40,460 nucleotides of DNA from Candidatus Shapirobacteria bacterium CG_4_10_14_0_8_um_filter_39_15. Its GTDB lineage: Bacteria > Patescibacteriota > Microgenomatia > UM-FILTER-39-15. The notes below the pieces were generated by a model, which saw nothing but the letters and a program-made list of their open reading frames with translations, was not told the DNA's origin and ran no database searches. A program made the translations under genes and the position numbers. This document shows positions 8,144 to 16,643 of this stretch, one piece after another. The stretch lies in assembly GCA_002784465.1 (NCBI GenBank), contig PFLE01000003.1, forward strand, positions 1 through 40,460, written 5' to 3'. Positions within the stretch are counted from its first letter, which is position 1. Every line of letters begins with the position of its first letter.

Positions 8144-8848
8144 ATGAAAAACCTTCTTGATAAAATCCTTAAAGGGTATGTTGTTTTAGAAATTACCGAA
8201 TCACCTATCAACGAAAAAATTGAGGTAAGAGAAGATATTTTAGGACGAAGGACTTTGGTTGCCGGCGGTTTGGCCCAGTCGGGGAAAGAGGTCAAAAGAA
8301 TTTGGCAAAAAGCAATTAAACAAGTACAAACAATAAACCTGCCTCGTGGCAAGGCGGGCAACAAAGTTCAAAGATGTCTGATATTAGGGTTAGGGGCAGG
8401 AACTGTTGCTAAACTTATTTCCAGGAGATTCCCAGACGCAAAAATCACCGGTATCGAAATTGATCCAGAAATAATTAAATTGGGTAAGAAATATTTTGGA
8501 TTGGATAGTATTAAGAATCTAGAAATAAAAATTGGGGATGCGATTTCGGTTGTTAGCAATGGAACAATGAAACAATGTAATAATTATGACTTGATTTTAG
8601 TAGATCTTTATTTGGGAGACGAATATCCGCCTAAAGCAGAAGACCAAAGTTTTTTTAAGTCAATAAAATGTCAATTATCAAAAGACGGCTTAATTGTTGT
8701 TAACAGACTTTATTATCACATGAGTGACAAACAGCAAACCGATGAATTTGGAAAAAAATTAAAAGGTATTTTTAATCGGATAGAAGAAGCGGAAATTTCT
8801 TGGAACAAATTCTTCTTTTGCTTCGATTCCACCTGGGGGGTGGAATAG
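8144..8848 (+). CDS. Spermidine-synthase-like SAM-dependent methyltransferase
   Basis: This 234-residue protein has a Rossmann SAM-binding motif LILGLGAGTVAKLI, followed by GIEIDPEIIKLGKKYFGL, the acidic end of strand 2, and YDLILVDLYLGDEYPP. That is the layout of the spermine/spermidine synthase fold. The polyamine-specific residues are not clear, so methyltransferase or aminopropyltransferase cannot be separated. Two oddities are seen. A palindrome at 8338-8358 inserts LPRGKAG in frame before the first strand. The last residues STWGVE and the stop are encoded by the left REP of the neighbouring transposase, so the natural C-terminus may have been replaced. It is co-transcribed with the MurA gene, 6 bases upstream. 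Confidence 0.72.
   Translation: MKNLLDKILKGYVVLEITESPINEKIEVREDILGRRTLVAGGLAQSGKEVKRIWQKAIKQVQTINLPRGKAGNKVQRCLILGLGAGTVAKLISRRFPDAKITGIEIDPEIIKLGKKYFGLDSIKNLEIKIGDAISVVSNGTMKQCNNYDLILVDLYLGDEYPPKAEDQSFFKSIKCQLSKDGLIVVNRLYYHMSDKQQTDEFGKKLKGIFNRIEEAEISWNKFFFCFDSTWGVE
8338..8358. repeat. In-frame palindrome encoding LPRGKAG
   Basis: CCTGCCTCGTGGCAAGGCGG(G) forms a stem CCTGCCT/AGGCGGG with one wobble pair. It is translated in frame as LPRGKAG inside the methyltransferase. It resembles in form the LPAGRQG palindrome in tsaB. Confidence 0.65.
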
Positions 8849-9601
8849 CTTGACACCTAGGGATTATTGATGAATAATTAAACAAATATGCCAGGAAGAC
8901 CGACTCCTTTAGTTAATGGTGAAATTTACCATGTTTTTAACAGAGGTATTGATTTACGTCCAATCTTCACCGATAAAAACGAACATTCTCGCGCAATTAG
9001 AACTATCAATTATTATCGTTTTGCCGAATTACCGGTAAAATATTCGCGATTTCTAACGATCTCAATTGATTTAAGAAACCAGATTATGAGTTATCTCCTA
9101 AAGGAAAATCAATTATTAGTAGAGATTATTGCCTATTGTTTAATGCCCAATCATCTTCATTTATTGTTGAGACAAATCCGAGAAAATGGCATCTCCAAAT
9201 TCATGGGTAATCTTCAAAATAGTTATACCAAATATTTTAATACAAAACACGAGAGAATCGGTTCTCTATTGCTAGATCAATTTAAAGCAGTAAGAATCCT
9301 AACCGAGGAACAATTATTACATGTTGGTAGATATATAATGATAAATCCCTTAACTTCGTTTGTGATAAAAGAGCCAAAAGACTTGGAGCTATATCCCTGG
9401 TCATCTTTCGGCGAATATACAGGAAAATCTAGTGAGCATATCTGTAATAAAGATATTCTACTTTCTTCATTTAAAAATAAGGAAAAATTTAATCAATTTA
9501 TTTTTGACCAGGTTGCTTACCAAAGAGAATTGGACAAGATTAAGCATCTGGTATTTGAATAATTCCCTAGGTGGCGTATCTGTTCCACCCCCCAGGTGGA
9601 A
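8827..9601. mobile_element. REP-flanked RAYT transposase unit
   Basis: The left end TTCCACCTGGGGGGTGGAA (8827-8845) is a palindrome, followed after 8 nt by CACCTAGGGATTAT (8854-8867). The right end is its inverted copy: ATAATTCCCTAGGTG (9559-9573), 9 nt, then TTCCACCCCCCAGGTGGAA (9583-9601). The two ends match almost perfectly over about 41 bases, and each carries its own hairpin. They bracket a single Y1 transposase gene. This fits a REP-associated tyrosine transposase with two inverted REPs, or a compact IS200-like element. No target duplication was identified. Confidence 0.85.
8888..9562 (+). CDS. REP-associated tyrosine transposase (IS200-like, Y1 HUH)
   Basis: The 224-residue protein begins NGEIYHVFNRGID, the usual start of the Transposase_17/RAYT group. 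The HUH metal motif is seen in MPNHLHLLLR near residue 88, and the candidate nucleophile Tyr lies in NLQNSYTKYFN about 25 residues later. LYPWSSFGEY near 170-180 is also family-typical. Such enzymes nick single-stranded DNA next to REP hairpins. Both flanking REPs are present in opposite orientation. The stop codon overlaps the right inverted repeat. All key residues seem present, so it may be active. It lies between the methyltransferase and secA and has caused no visible damage beyond the former's C-terminus. Confidence 0.88.
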   Translation: MPGRPTPLVNGEIYHVFNRGIDLRPIFTDKNEHSRAIRTINYYRFAELPVKYSRFLTISIDLRNQIMSYLLKENQLLVEIIAYCLMPNHLHLLLRQIRENGISKFMGNLQNSYTKYFNTKHERIGSLLLDQFKAVRILTEEQLLHVGRYIMINPLTSFVIKEPKDLELYPWSSFGEYTGKSSEHICNKDILLSSFKNKEKFNQFIFDQVAYQRELDKIKHLVFE

Positions 9602-9634
9602 AGAAATGTACTTATCTGAAGAACGTAACTTCGT

Positions 9635-9642
9635 GATATAAT
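9635..9642 (+). promoter_or_regulatory. secA extended -10, leaderless geometry
   Basis: TGATATAAT (TATAAT at 9637-9642) ends 7 nt before ATG 9650. No Shine-Dalgarno sequence lies between. Confidence 0.55.
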
Positions 9643-9649
9643 TGTCTCT

Positions 9650-12313
9650 ATGTTTAAACTTTTAACCAAGTATCTTGATACTAATGAAAAGGAGCTTTCA
9701 AGATACAAAACGATTGTTGAAAAAATTAATTCTCTGGAATCGGAAACGAAGAAATTGAAAGATGAAGATTTTCCGGCGAGAACGGCCGCTTTTAAAGACA
9801 GAATAGAAAAAGGCGAGACCTTGGAAAATATTTTGCCTGAAGCTTTTGCTCTCGCCCGGGAAGCATCGGTTAGGGGTTTAGGTTTACGGCCTTTTGATGT
9901 TCAATTAATGGCGGCGATTGCTTTGTTTGAAGGTAAGATTGCCGAACAAAAAACCGGAGAAGGTAAAACCCTGACTGCTGCCTTAGCTTTGTATCTTCGG
10001 GCGCTGACCGGAAAAGGAACGCATTTGGTAACCGTCAACGATTACTTGGCCCGTTTGGGAACCGGTTGGAACGGCCGAATTTTTAATCTGTTTGGTTTAA
10101 AAGTCGGCTGTATTATTCACGAACAAGCCTTTTTGTTTGATCCGGAATATGAAGATAAATCGGCTCAAGATTGGCGGTTGTCCCATTTAAAAGAAGTCAA
10201 TCGGCAGCAGGCCTATTTGGCTGATATTACCTATGGAACCAATAACGAGTTTGGATTTGATTATCTGCGTGATAATATGGTTAACCGTTTGGAAGATATG
10301 GTTCAGCGGGGTCATTATTATGCAATTATAGATGAAGTTGATTCAATTTTAATTGATGAAGCCAGAACTCCGCTTATTATTTCTGCTCCGGATACAGAAC
10401 CGACTCAAAAATATTACGAATTTGCGAAATTAATTGATCGTCTTTCTTCTGATACTGATTATGTTATCGATGAAAAGGTCAAAACCGCGAATCTTACTGA
10501 ACACGGAGTTAAAAAGGTGGAAAAAATATTAGGGGTTGATAACCTATACGAAAAAGATTTTGAATCAATTCATCATATTGAAAATGCCTTAAGAGCTAGA
10601 ACATTATTTCTGCGCGATAAAGATTATGTGGTTAAAGAAGGAGAAGTGATTATCGTTGACGAATTTACCGGCCGGTTAATGTATGGGCGGCGTTGGTCTG
10701 AAGGTCTCCATCAGGCGGTTGAAGCGAAAGAAAATGTCAAAATCCAGCAGGAATCAAGAACTCTGGCGACCATTTCGTTTCAGAATTATTTTCGGATGTA
10801 TGAAAAATTAGCCGGCATGACCGGAACTGCCGCGACCGAATCGGAAGAATTTCATAAAATCTATAATTTGGAAGTAATTGTCGTGCCGACTAATAAACAG
10901 ATGATAAGAATCGACAATGCGGATGTGGTATATAAAACCGGTCGGGCAAAATATGCGGCCATTGCTCGGGAAGTTGAAGAATGTTATAAAAAAGGTCAAC
11001 CGGTTTTGGTGGGAACGACTTCCATTGAGAAAAACGAAATCGTTTCCGATTTTTTGACTCATAAAAAAATTTCCCATCAGGTTTTGAATGCCAAACAGCA
11101 CGAAAAAGAAGCCGAAATTATTGCTCAAGCGGGGAAAAAGGGAACAGTGACCGTCGCCACGAACATGGCCGGAAGAGGAGTTGATATTATTCTTGGAGGT
11201 AAGCGGATGGAGAAGTGGGAAGTTGGAAGTGAGAAAGAATGGAAAGATTTTGAGGAAAAATGGCAGAAAGAACATGATGAAGTGGTTGGTCTGGGTGGTT
11301 TACATGTGATTGGGACGGAAAGACATGAATCGCGAAGAATTGATAATCAGCTTCGGGGTCGATCCGGCCGGCAGGGCGACCCGGGCTCTTCGAGATTTTT
11401 TGTCGCTTTGGATGACGATTTAATGAGAATTTTTGGCGGGGATCAAGTCTCTAAAATGATGACCCTTTTTAAATTACCCGAAGATCAACCGTTGGAACAT
11501 GGAATGGTTAGTAAGGCAATTGAACAATCTCAAGTTAAAGTAGAGGGCTTTAATTTCGATCAAAGAAAACATTTAGTTGAATACGACGACATTGCAAACA
11601 AACAAAGAGAAGTAATCTATCGTTTACGGAGAAAGGTTCTAGAAGGTCAAAACTGGAAAGAGGAAATTTTAACAATAATTAAAGGAGAAATTGATAACCT
11701 AATTAGGATGTATTTTCCGGAAGGAATTAGTGAGCCAGAAAAAGAAAAAATCATTCACGGATTTTGCGAGATCGTTCCTTTCGATGACCAATCACAATTA
11801 AGATTGGCAGATCAAATCGGCCAAGTTAAAGATCCGGAAAAAATATCCGAATTTTTATTAAAAATTGTTACGGATTTATACGACTCAAGAGAAAAACAGT
11901 TGGGTCCGGAATTATCGCGGGAAATTGAAAAATTTGCTTATCTTTCTTCAATAGATAAGCTTTGGATGGATCATCTGGATGCGATGGATGATCTGCGCGA
12001 CGGGGTTGGTTTGCGGGGTAATAATGATCAGGAAAGAATTGCCATTTACAAAAAAGACGCTTTTGAAATGTTTGAAACATTGGTCCGGCAAATTGATTAT
12101 GAAGTGGTGCGAAAAATCTTCAGAATCCAAGTAGGCGCTGCACCCCCGCCAATGCCCATGCCGCAAAATATCAGCACCAATCTTGATTCTTCCGATTCCA
12201 CTGGTCTTAAACAAAAACCGGTTGTTGTTGAGAAAAAACTTGGCCGCAATGATCCGTGCTGGTGCGGGTCTGGCAAAAAATTTAAGCATTGTCACTACCC
12301 GCAATTAGGGTAA
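9650..12313 (+). CDS. secA: Preprotein translocase ATPase SecA
   Basis: At 887 residues this is full-length SecA. NBD1 has Walker A KTGEGKTLTAALALYLRAL near 100-118 and VIDEVDSILIDEARTPLIIS for Walker B. The preprotein cross-linking domain follows. NBD2 shows TNMAGRGVDIILGG and HESRRIDNQLRGRSGRQGD. The helical scaffold (LSSIDKLWMDHLDAMDDLRDGVGLRG) comes next, and the C-terminal zinc-binding tail NDPCWCGSGKKFKHCH is intact. It drives export of unfolded preproteins through SecYEG at the inner face of the membrane; clients here would include the signal-peptide proteins at 27.9-32.2 kb. Start ATG 9650 follows a leaderless promoter. The GNAT gene begins 6 bases after the stop and is probably co-transcribed. 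Confidence 0.98.
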   Translation: MFKLLTKYLDTNEKELSRYKTIVEKINSLESETKKLKDEDFPARTAAFKDRIEKGETLENILPEAFALAREASVRGLGLRPFDVQLMAAIALFEGKIAEQKTGEGKTLTAALALYLRALTGKGTHLVTVNDYLARLGTGWNGRIFNLFGLKVGCIIHEQAFLFDPEYEDKSAQDWRLSHLKEVNRQQAYLADITYGTNNEFGFDYLRDNMVNRLEDMVQRGHYYAIIDEVDSILIDEARTPLIISAPDTEPTQKYYEFAKLIDRLSSDTDYVIDEKVKTANLTEHGVKKVEKILGVDNLYEKDFESIHHIENALRARTLFLRDKDYVVKEGEVIIVDEFTGRLMYGRRWSEGLHQAVEAKENVKIQQESRTLATISFQNYFRMYEKLAGMTGTAATESEEFHKIYNLEVIVVPTNKQMIRIDNADVVYKTGRAKYAAIAREVEECYKKGQPVLVGTTSIEKNEIVSDFLTHKKISHQVLNAKQHEKEAEIIAQAGKKGTVTVATNMAGRGVDIILGGKRMEKWEVGSEKEWKDFEEKWQKEHDEVVGLGGLHVIGTERHESRRIDNQLRGRSGRQGDPGSSRFFVALDDDLMRIFGGDQVSKMMTLFKLPEDQPLEHGMVSKAIEQSQVKVEGFNFDQRKHLVEYDDIANKQREVIYRLRRKVLEGQNWKEEILTIIKGEIDNLIRMYFPEGISEPEKEKIIHGFCEIVPFDDQSQLRLADQIGQVKDPEKISEFLLKIVTDLYDSREKQLGPELSREIEKFAYLSSIDKLWMDHLDAMDDLRDGVGLRGNNDQERIAIYKKDAFEMFETLVRQIDYEVVRKIFRIQVGAAPPPMPMPQNISTNLDSSDSTGLKQKPVVVEKKLGRNDPCWCGSGKKFKHCHYPQLG

Positions 12314-12318
12314 ATTTA

Positions 12319-12778
12319 ATGGAAAAAATTAGAAAAGCAACTTTAAAAGACATTGAAGGACTAAAAAAAAGTTAAACCTTCTTTGACTGATGAGCAAATT
12401 GTTGAAAGGTTAAAAAGACAGGGAGAAAAACTGCTTGAGTATTTGGTCTTCGAAATCGACGGAGAAGTTGTCAGTTTTGTGCTTTTGAAATGGCACGGAA
12501 AAGAAACTCACCCGGAATATCCTGATTTGGAAGATTTATTTACCCGCGAAGATAAAAGAGGAAAGGGGTACGCAAGCGCTTTAATAAAAGAATGCGAAAA
12601 TTTAGTAAAAGAAAAAGGACATAAAAAAATTGGTTTGGCGGCAAATCCCGATTTAAATGAAAACGCACGTAGACTTTATGAACATCTATGTTATAAACAT
12701 GATGGTAAAAAATCATATATAGACGGTATCTATAATGGAGTTGAAGATTGGGTAGTAGATTTAGAAAAAGAAATATAA
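12319..12778 (+). pseudogene. GNAT-family acetyltransferase, frameshift in an A8 run
   Basis: ATG 12319 reads MEKIRKATLKDIEGLKK. After the A8 run at 12363-12370 this frame soon stops, whereas the next frame continues VKPSLTDEQIVERLKRQ... to the end of the 131-residue track ORF. One A fewer would join them into a GNAT enzyme of about 152 residues. The acetyl-CoA-binding segment is seen as DLFTREDKRGKGYASALIKECENLVKEKG and the C-terminal strand as NENARRLYEHLCYKHDGKK. GNAT enzymes acetylate amines or proteins; the substrate is unknown. The homopolymer could reflect an assembly error, a true mutation, or transcriptional slippage that makes some full-length product. Confidence 0.7.
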
Positions 12779-12798
12779 AGTTTTAACTTAAATACTTC

Positions 12799-12834
12799 TT
12801 GACACAAGTATATACTTATTATATACTTTGTATA
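12799..12834 (+). promoter_or_regulatory. Promoter and likely operator of the RelB/YafQ pair
   Basis: TTGACA (12799-12804), a 17-bp spacer and TATACT (12822-12827) form an almost ideal promoter. The -10 box ends 8 nt before ATG 12836. A perfect 12-bp palindrome AAGTATATACTT (12806-12817) fills the spacer, and TATAC-ttt-GTATA overlaps the -10. RelB-type antitoxins repress their own promoters by binding such sites, so autoregulation is likely. Confidence 0.65.
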
Positions 12835-12835
12835 T

Positions 12836-13138
12836 ATGAACGACGCGGTAATAAATATTAAGATAAATAAGACTTTGAAACTTGAAGCCCAGCAATTAGC
12901 CGAGGAGTTGGGTTTCAGTTTAAGCTCTCTAATTAATGCTTGCTTAAAACAAATAGTGAGAACCAGATCCGTGAGTTTTGATGCCTCTGAAGAACCTTCG
13001 GATTATATGATTAAGATGCTGGAAAAATCCAAAGAAGACATAAAAAAGGGTTATGTTTCCCCTGCTTTTGATAATGTAGACGATGCGATTGAATGGTTAA
13101 ATAGTTCCAAAAAGAAATATGCTGGTAAGATTCAGTAA
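12836..13138 (+). CDS. RelB/DinJ-family antitoxin
   Basis: The 100-residue protein starts with a ribbon-helix-helix-like segment NDAVINIKINKTLKLEAQQLAEELGFSLSSLINACLKQIV, characteristic of RelB/DinJ antitoxins. The C-terminal half, which would wrap the toxin, is charged and ends EWLNSSKKKYAGKIQ. It should neutralise the adjacent YafQ-type toxin and repress the shared promoter. The toxin start overlaps the antitoxin stop by 20 bases, giving translational coupling with the antitoxin made first. Nothing looks broken. Confidence 0.88.
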   Translation: MNDAVINIKINKTLKLEAQQLAEELGFSLSSLINACLKQIVRTRSVSFDASEEPSDYMIKMLEKSKEDIKKGYVSPAFDNVDDAIEWLNSSKKKYAGKIQ

Positions 13139-13391
13139 AGATTTTGGGAAAAGTTATCAAAAAGCAGATCTAAAAACTAGAATCAACTTCGACAAGAGAT
13201 TGAAACTTTTTTCAGAAAAACCTTTTAATTCTCAACTTCACAATCATCTCTTAATTGGTAAATATTCTGGATTCCGAAGCATTAATATTACGGGGGACTG
13301 GCGGGCGATTTTTTCTGTTCAAATTGACAGCAAAGGAAATCAAACTGTAGTATTTGAATTATTGGGAACGCATAGCCAATTATATAAATAA
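13119..13391 (+). CDS. YafQ/RelE-type mRNA interferase toxin
   Basis: This 90-residue protein has the RelE/YafQ fold pattern: MLVRFSKDFGKSYQKADLKTRINFDKRL, then HLLIGKYSGFRSINITGDWRAIFSV and the C-terminal LLGTHSQLY, in which the His is family-typical and probably catalytic. YafQ-type toxins cleave mRNA in the ribosomal A site. It sits just after its antitoxin and overlaps it by 20 bases. It is intact, unlike the second RelE-like gene at 23.45 kb. Confidence 0.87.
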   Translation: MLVRFSKDFGKSYQKADLKTRINFDKRLKLFSEKPFNSQLHNHLLIGKYSGFRSINITGDWRAIFSVQIDSKGNQTVVFELLGTHSQLYK

Positions 13392-13406
13392 GACTAAATA
13401 AAATTT

Positions 13407-13414
13407 GGTATAAT
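13407..13414 (+). promoter_or_regulatory. Extended -10 promoter of the FKBP gene, leaderless geometry
   Basis: TGGTATAAT (TATAAT at 13409-13414) ends 8 nt before ATG 13423. No Shine-Dalgarno sequence is visible. Confidence 0.5.
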
Positions 13415-13422
13415 ATAAACGA

Positions 13423-13893
13423 ATGAAAAAAAATTACTTGGTTATTGCTGTTTTGATAATTGTCATTGCTAGTTTAGTATTTGCCTTGAGTTCCAACAAG
13501 CAAGGTGAAAGTATCGAAATTCCGATAGACTTGCCGACAGCAACGCCAGCTGTTATGATTACTCCTGTGACTGAATTAATATCTGAAGATTTGGTTATGG
13601 GAACTGGAACAGAAGCGGTTAACGGAAAAACCGTAACGGTTAATTATTTGGGAACTTTAGAAAATGGGACCAAATTTGACAGTTCTTATGATCGGGGAAC
13701 GCCATTTGCTTTTCAATTGGGAGCGGGTGAGGTAATTAAAGGTTGGGATCAAGGGGTTGCGGGGATGAAAGTCGGCGGAAAAAGAAGATTAACCATTCCT
13801 TCTGAATTGGGATATGGATCGGCTGGAGCTGGTGGTGTTATTCCTCCAAACGCCACTTTAATTTTTGAAGTCGAGCTTCTAAAAGTAGAATAA
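13423..13893 (+). CDS. Membrane-anchored FKBP-type peptidyl-prolyl isomerase
   Basis: The 156-residue protein has one N-terminal membrane segment ([19 protein letters not shown]), a Pro/Thr-rich linker (about 33-52) and an FKBP domain. The domain shows [47 protein letters not shown] and the end [18 protein letters not shown], all family hallmarks. It should catalyse cis-trans isomerisation of prolyl bonds in proteins outside the membrane and may help fold exported proteins. No lipobox Cys is seen, so the anchor is an uncleaved helix or signal peptide. The ROK gene starts 6 bases downstream. Confidence 0.93.
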   Translation: MKKNYLVIAVLIIVIASLVFALSSNKQGESIEIPIDLPTATPAVMITPVTELISEDLVMGTGTEAVNGKTVTVNYLGTLENGTKFDSSYDRGTPFAFQLGAGEVIKGWDQGVAGMKVGGKRRLTIPSELGYGSAGAGGVIPPNATLIFEVELLKVE

Positions 13894-13898
13894 TATTA

Positions 13899-14681
13899 AT
13901 GTATATAGGAATTGATATTGGCGGAACAAATATTAGAGTCGCTTCTTTCAAATCTCTATCTTCACCGTTAGACAAGATTATTAAGTTTGATACCTTAAAT
14001 AATTATAAAGAAGATCTTGAAAATATCAGAAAGAACATTTTAGAATTGCTTGACAATGATATTGAAGGTATTGGGGTGGGAGTTGCAGCATTTTTAAGCA
14101 AAGATAAAAGCAAGATTGTGAACGCGAATAATATTAATACTTGGAACGGAAAAAATCTCAGAAGTGATTTAGAGAATATCTTTCAATGTAAGGTCTTGGT
14201 TGAAAATGACGCTACCGTAGCAGCTTTAGGCGAAGCGCAATTTGGAAAAGGGATTGGTTTGGAAGAATTTTTATACTTTACTTGGGGAACGGGGATTGGG
14301 GGAACTTTTATTCGTCGTTATGGTGAGAATTTATTATCTATTCCTTCGCAACTTGGTCATCAAATAATTGAAAAAGATGGCCTACTTTGTACCTGCGGTC
14401 AGCATGGATGTTTGGAAGCTTATTGCGGCGGTTGGGTGATTAATAAAAACCCTCGGGAAAAAATCGAAGAGTATTTTGCCTTGGGATTAGTAAATATTTT
14501 GAATATTCATCCGGTCGATCAAATTGTCTTCGGTGGCAGCAAGGCACTGAATCAAAAAGAAATTGTTGACCAGATTATGGAGAAAGTTTCAAACAATTTA
14601 AAAATGGTTGTTGCTCCCGAATTTCAATTTTCCGATTTGGGCGAAAAGACCGGTTTATTAGGAACAACAGTGTTATTTTAA
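13899..14681 (+). CDS. ROK-family sugar kinase-like protein, short form
   Basis: The protein begins YIGIDIGGTNIRVASF, the ROK phosphate-binding loop. The catalytic Asp region is VLVENDATVAALGEA, followed by YFTWGTGIGGTFI. The zinc motif is CTCGQHGCLEAYCGG. ROK kinases phosphorylate hexoses such as glucose or N-acetyl sugars. At 260 residues it is about 40 shorter than usual: after YCGG the chain goes almost directly to GLVNILNIHPVDQIVFGGS, so a helical segment is missing. The reading frame is kept, so it may be a compact natural variant. Sugar specificity cannot be assigned. Confidence 0.82.
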   Translation: MYIGIDIGGTNIRVASFKSLSSPLDKIIKFDTLNNYKEDLENIRKNILELLDNDIEGIGVGVAAFLSKDKSKIVNANNINTWNGKNLRSDLENIFQCKVLVENDATVAALGEAQFGKGIGLEEFLYFTWGTGIGGTFIRRYGENLLSIPSQLGHQIIEKDGLLCTCGQHGCLEAYCGGWVINKNPREKIEEYFALGLVNILNIHPVDQIVFGGSKALNQKEIVDQIMEKVSNNLKMVVAPEFQFSDLGEKTGLLGTTVLF

Positions 14682-14691
14682 TTCAAATAAT

Positions 14692-14735
14692 GATATAATT
14701 ACTTCTGATTTCTGCGGCAGAACCGCAGATTTTTT
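14692..14735 (+). promoter_or_regulatory. typA promoter followed at once by a terminator-like hairpin
   Basis: The extended -10 TGATATAAT ends at 14699. Eleven nt later a stem TCTGCGG-cagaa-CCGCAGA (14711-14729) is followed by six T (14730-14735). The hairpin may terminate the ROK transcript, or may attenuate or process the typA transcript that starts just upstream of it. Confidence 0.55.
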
Positions 14736-14772
14736 AATCCCAAAATATATGACAAAAAATATAAGGAGGAAT

Positions 14773-16602
14773 ATGTTTAATTTACGCAATGTCGCGATTA
14801 TTGCCCATGTTGATCATGGAAAAACCACGTTGGTGGATTCTTTATTGCGGCAATCAAAAACTCAACTAGGTAAAGAAACCATCGATGAAACTTGTATTAT
14901 GGACAGTAACGACTTGGAAAAAGAGAGAGGAATTACCATTTTTTCTAAGAACGCTTCAGTTGTTTGGAAAAATACAAAAATTAATATTATTGATACGCCC
15001 GGGCACGCGGATTTCGGCGGCGAGGTTGAAAGGGTTTTAAGAATGGCCGATGGTTGTTTGCTTTTGGTTGATGCTAAAGAAGGACCAATGCCGCAGACAA
15101 GATTTGTTTTGAGGAAAGCATTGGATTTAAAATTAAAAATAATTGTGGTAATAAACAAAATTGACAAGCCGGATTCCCGAATTAAAGAAGTTCTCAATAA
15201 AACCTTTGATTTGTTTATTGATTTGGGAGCCGATGAAGAAACCTGTAATTTTCCGGTAATCTATTGTTCTTCTAAATTTGGTAAGGCCGGTTTGGAACCT
15301 GATTTAACAACAATGGCAGATATTTCTCCGATTTTTGATGCGATTGTAAAATATATTCCGCTGCCGTCGGGTGATCCGGATAAACCTCTTCAAATGTTGG
15401 TCACGACAATTTCCGGCGATAATTATAAAGGAAGAATCGCGACCGGAAGAATTTCTAATGGTATTCTAAATGATAATCAGCCGATAATACACATAAATCG
15501 TTTAGGACAAATGACTGCTTGTCAACTTACTTCTCTAACAGTATTCGAAGGTTTAGGTAGGGTTCCGGTTAAGCAAGCCGAAGCCGGAGAAATTGTTGCC
15601 ATTTCGGGAATTCCCAATATTACGATTGGAGAGACGATTGCCGATATTAACAACCCTAAAGCTTTACCGTTATTATCAATCGAAGAACCGACAATCAGAA
15701 TGAATTTTAATGTTAATACTTCACCGGTAGCCGGAAGTGAAGGGCAATTCAGCACTGCCCGTCAACTTGGAGAAAGATTAATTAAAGAATTGGAAACCGA
15801 TGTAGCATTAAAAATTGAAGACGATCCGAATGGCGGCTGGAAAGTATCCGGAAGAGGAGAACTCCACATTGCGATTTTTATTGAAAGACTTCGAAGGGAA
15901 GGTTTTGAGTTAGAAGTCGGCAGACCGCAAGTCATTACTAAAATTGTTGATGGTAAAACTTTAGTTCCTTATGAGCAGATTTATCTCGAAGTGCCCGAGG
16001 CGTTTAACGGAATTATAATTCAAAAATTAAACAGCCGGTATGGCGAAATGCAAAAAATGGATATTATTGACAGTACGGTTTATTTGGAATTTATTATTCC
16101 AACAAGAGGTCTTTTTGGATTTAGAAGTCAATTTTTAACCGACACCAAGGGCTTGGGAATTATTAATATCGGTTTTTATGAATTTGCTGCTGATCGTGGA
16201 AATTGGACTGATCGCGGCAGAGGTTCTTTAGTAGCAACCGAAACCGGAAACACTTTGCTTTATGGATTATTGGGAATTCAAGACCGGGGTGAACTTTTTA
16301 TTGGTCCGTCAGTTTTTGTTTATAAAGGTGAAGTGGTGGGCCAGAATTCGCGGTCAGACGATATCTTTGTTAATGTTTGTAAAGAAAAAAAAGCTTCTAA
16401 TCAACGTTCTGTTGGTCATGGAGTAGCCGAACATTTCGATACTCCGCGGGTAATGGATTTAGAGGCGGCGATTGATTATATCAGCGACGATGAATTAGTC
16501 GAAATAACTCCGAAAAATATCAGAATCAGAAAAAAAATTCTTGATGAATTGGAAGCCAAAAGAAAAGCCCGCGGTCTTAATATTTTTCAAACTGATCATT
16601 AG
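14773..16602 (+). CDS. typA: Translational GTPase TypA/BipA
   Basis: From ATG 14773 the protein has 609 residues, the normal TypA size. G1 is AHVDHGKTTLVDSLL, the switch I region contains ERGITIFSKNASV, G3 is DTPGHADFGGEVERV and G4 is NKIDKPDSR. EF-G-like domains follow, then the TypA-specific C-terminal domain (LFGFRSQFLTDTKGLGIIN...GQNSRSDDIFVNVCKEKKASNQR). TypA binds the 70S ribosome and is needed under stress, including in large-subunit assembly. I chose ATG 14773 because AAGGAGGA lies 6 nt before it; the track start at 14749 has no such site and would add only 8 residues. A terminator-like hairpin lies just upstream. Confidence 0.96.
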   Translation: MFNLRNVAIIAHVDHGKTTLVDSLLRQSKTQLGKETIDETCIMDSNDLEKERGITIFSKNASVVWKNTKINIIDTPGHADFGGEVERVLRMADGCLLLVDAKEGPMPQTRFVLRKALDLKLKIIVVINKIDKPDSRIKEVLNKTFDLFIDLGADEETCNFPVIYCSSKFGKAGLEPDLTTMADISPIFDAIVKYIPLPSGDPDKPLQMLVTTISGDNYKGRIATGRISNGILNDNQPIIHINRLGQMTACQLTSLTVFEGLGRVPVKQAEAGEIVAISGIPNITIGETIADINNPKALPLLSIEEPTIRMNFNVNTSPVAGSEGQFSTARQLGERLIKELETDVALKIEDDPNGGWKVSGRGELHIAIFIERLRREGFELEVGRPQVITKIVDGKTLVPYEQIYLEVPEAFNGIIIQKLNSRYGEMQKMDIIDSTVYLEFIIPTRGLFGFRSQFLTDTKGLGIINIGFYEFAADRGNWTDRGRGSLVATETGNTLLYGLLGIQDRGELFIGPSVFVYKGEVVGQNSRSDDIFVNVCKEKKASNQRSVGHGVAEHFDTPRVMDLEAAIDYISDDELVEITPKNIRIRKKILDELEAKRKARGLNIFQTDH

Positions 16603-16629
16603 TTTTTCAGCTGCTTTTCAGTCTTGGTG

Positions 16630-16635
16630 TATAAT
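16630..16635 (+). promoter_or_regulatory. -10 box of the response-regulator gene, leaderless geometry
   Basis: TATAAT ends 8 nt before ATG 16644 and no Shine-Dalgarno sequence intervenes. The TypA stop is only about 30 bases upstream. Confidence 0.5.
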
Positions 16636-16643
16636 ATCAAGCC

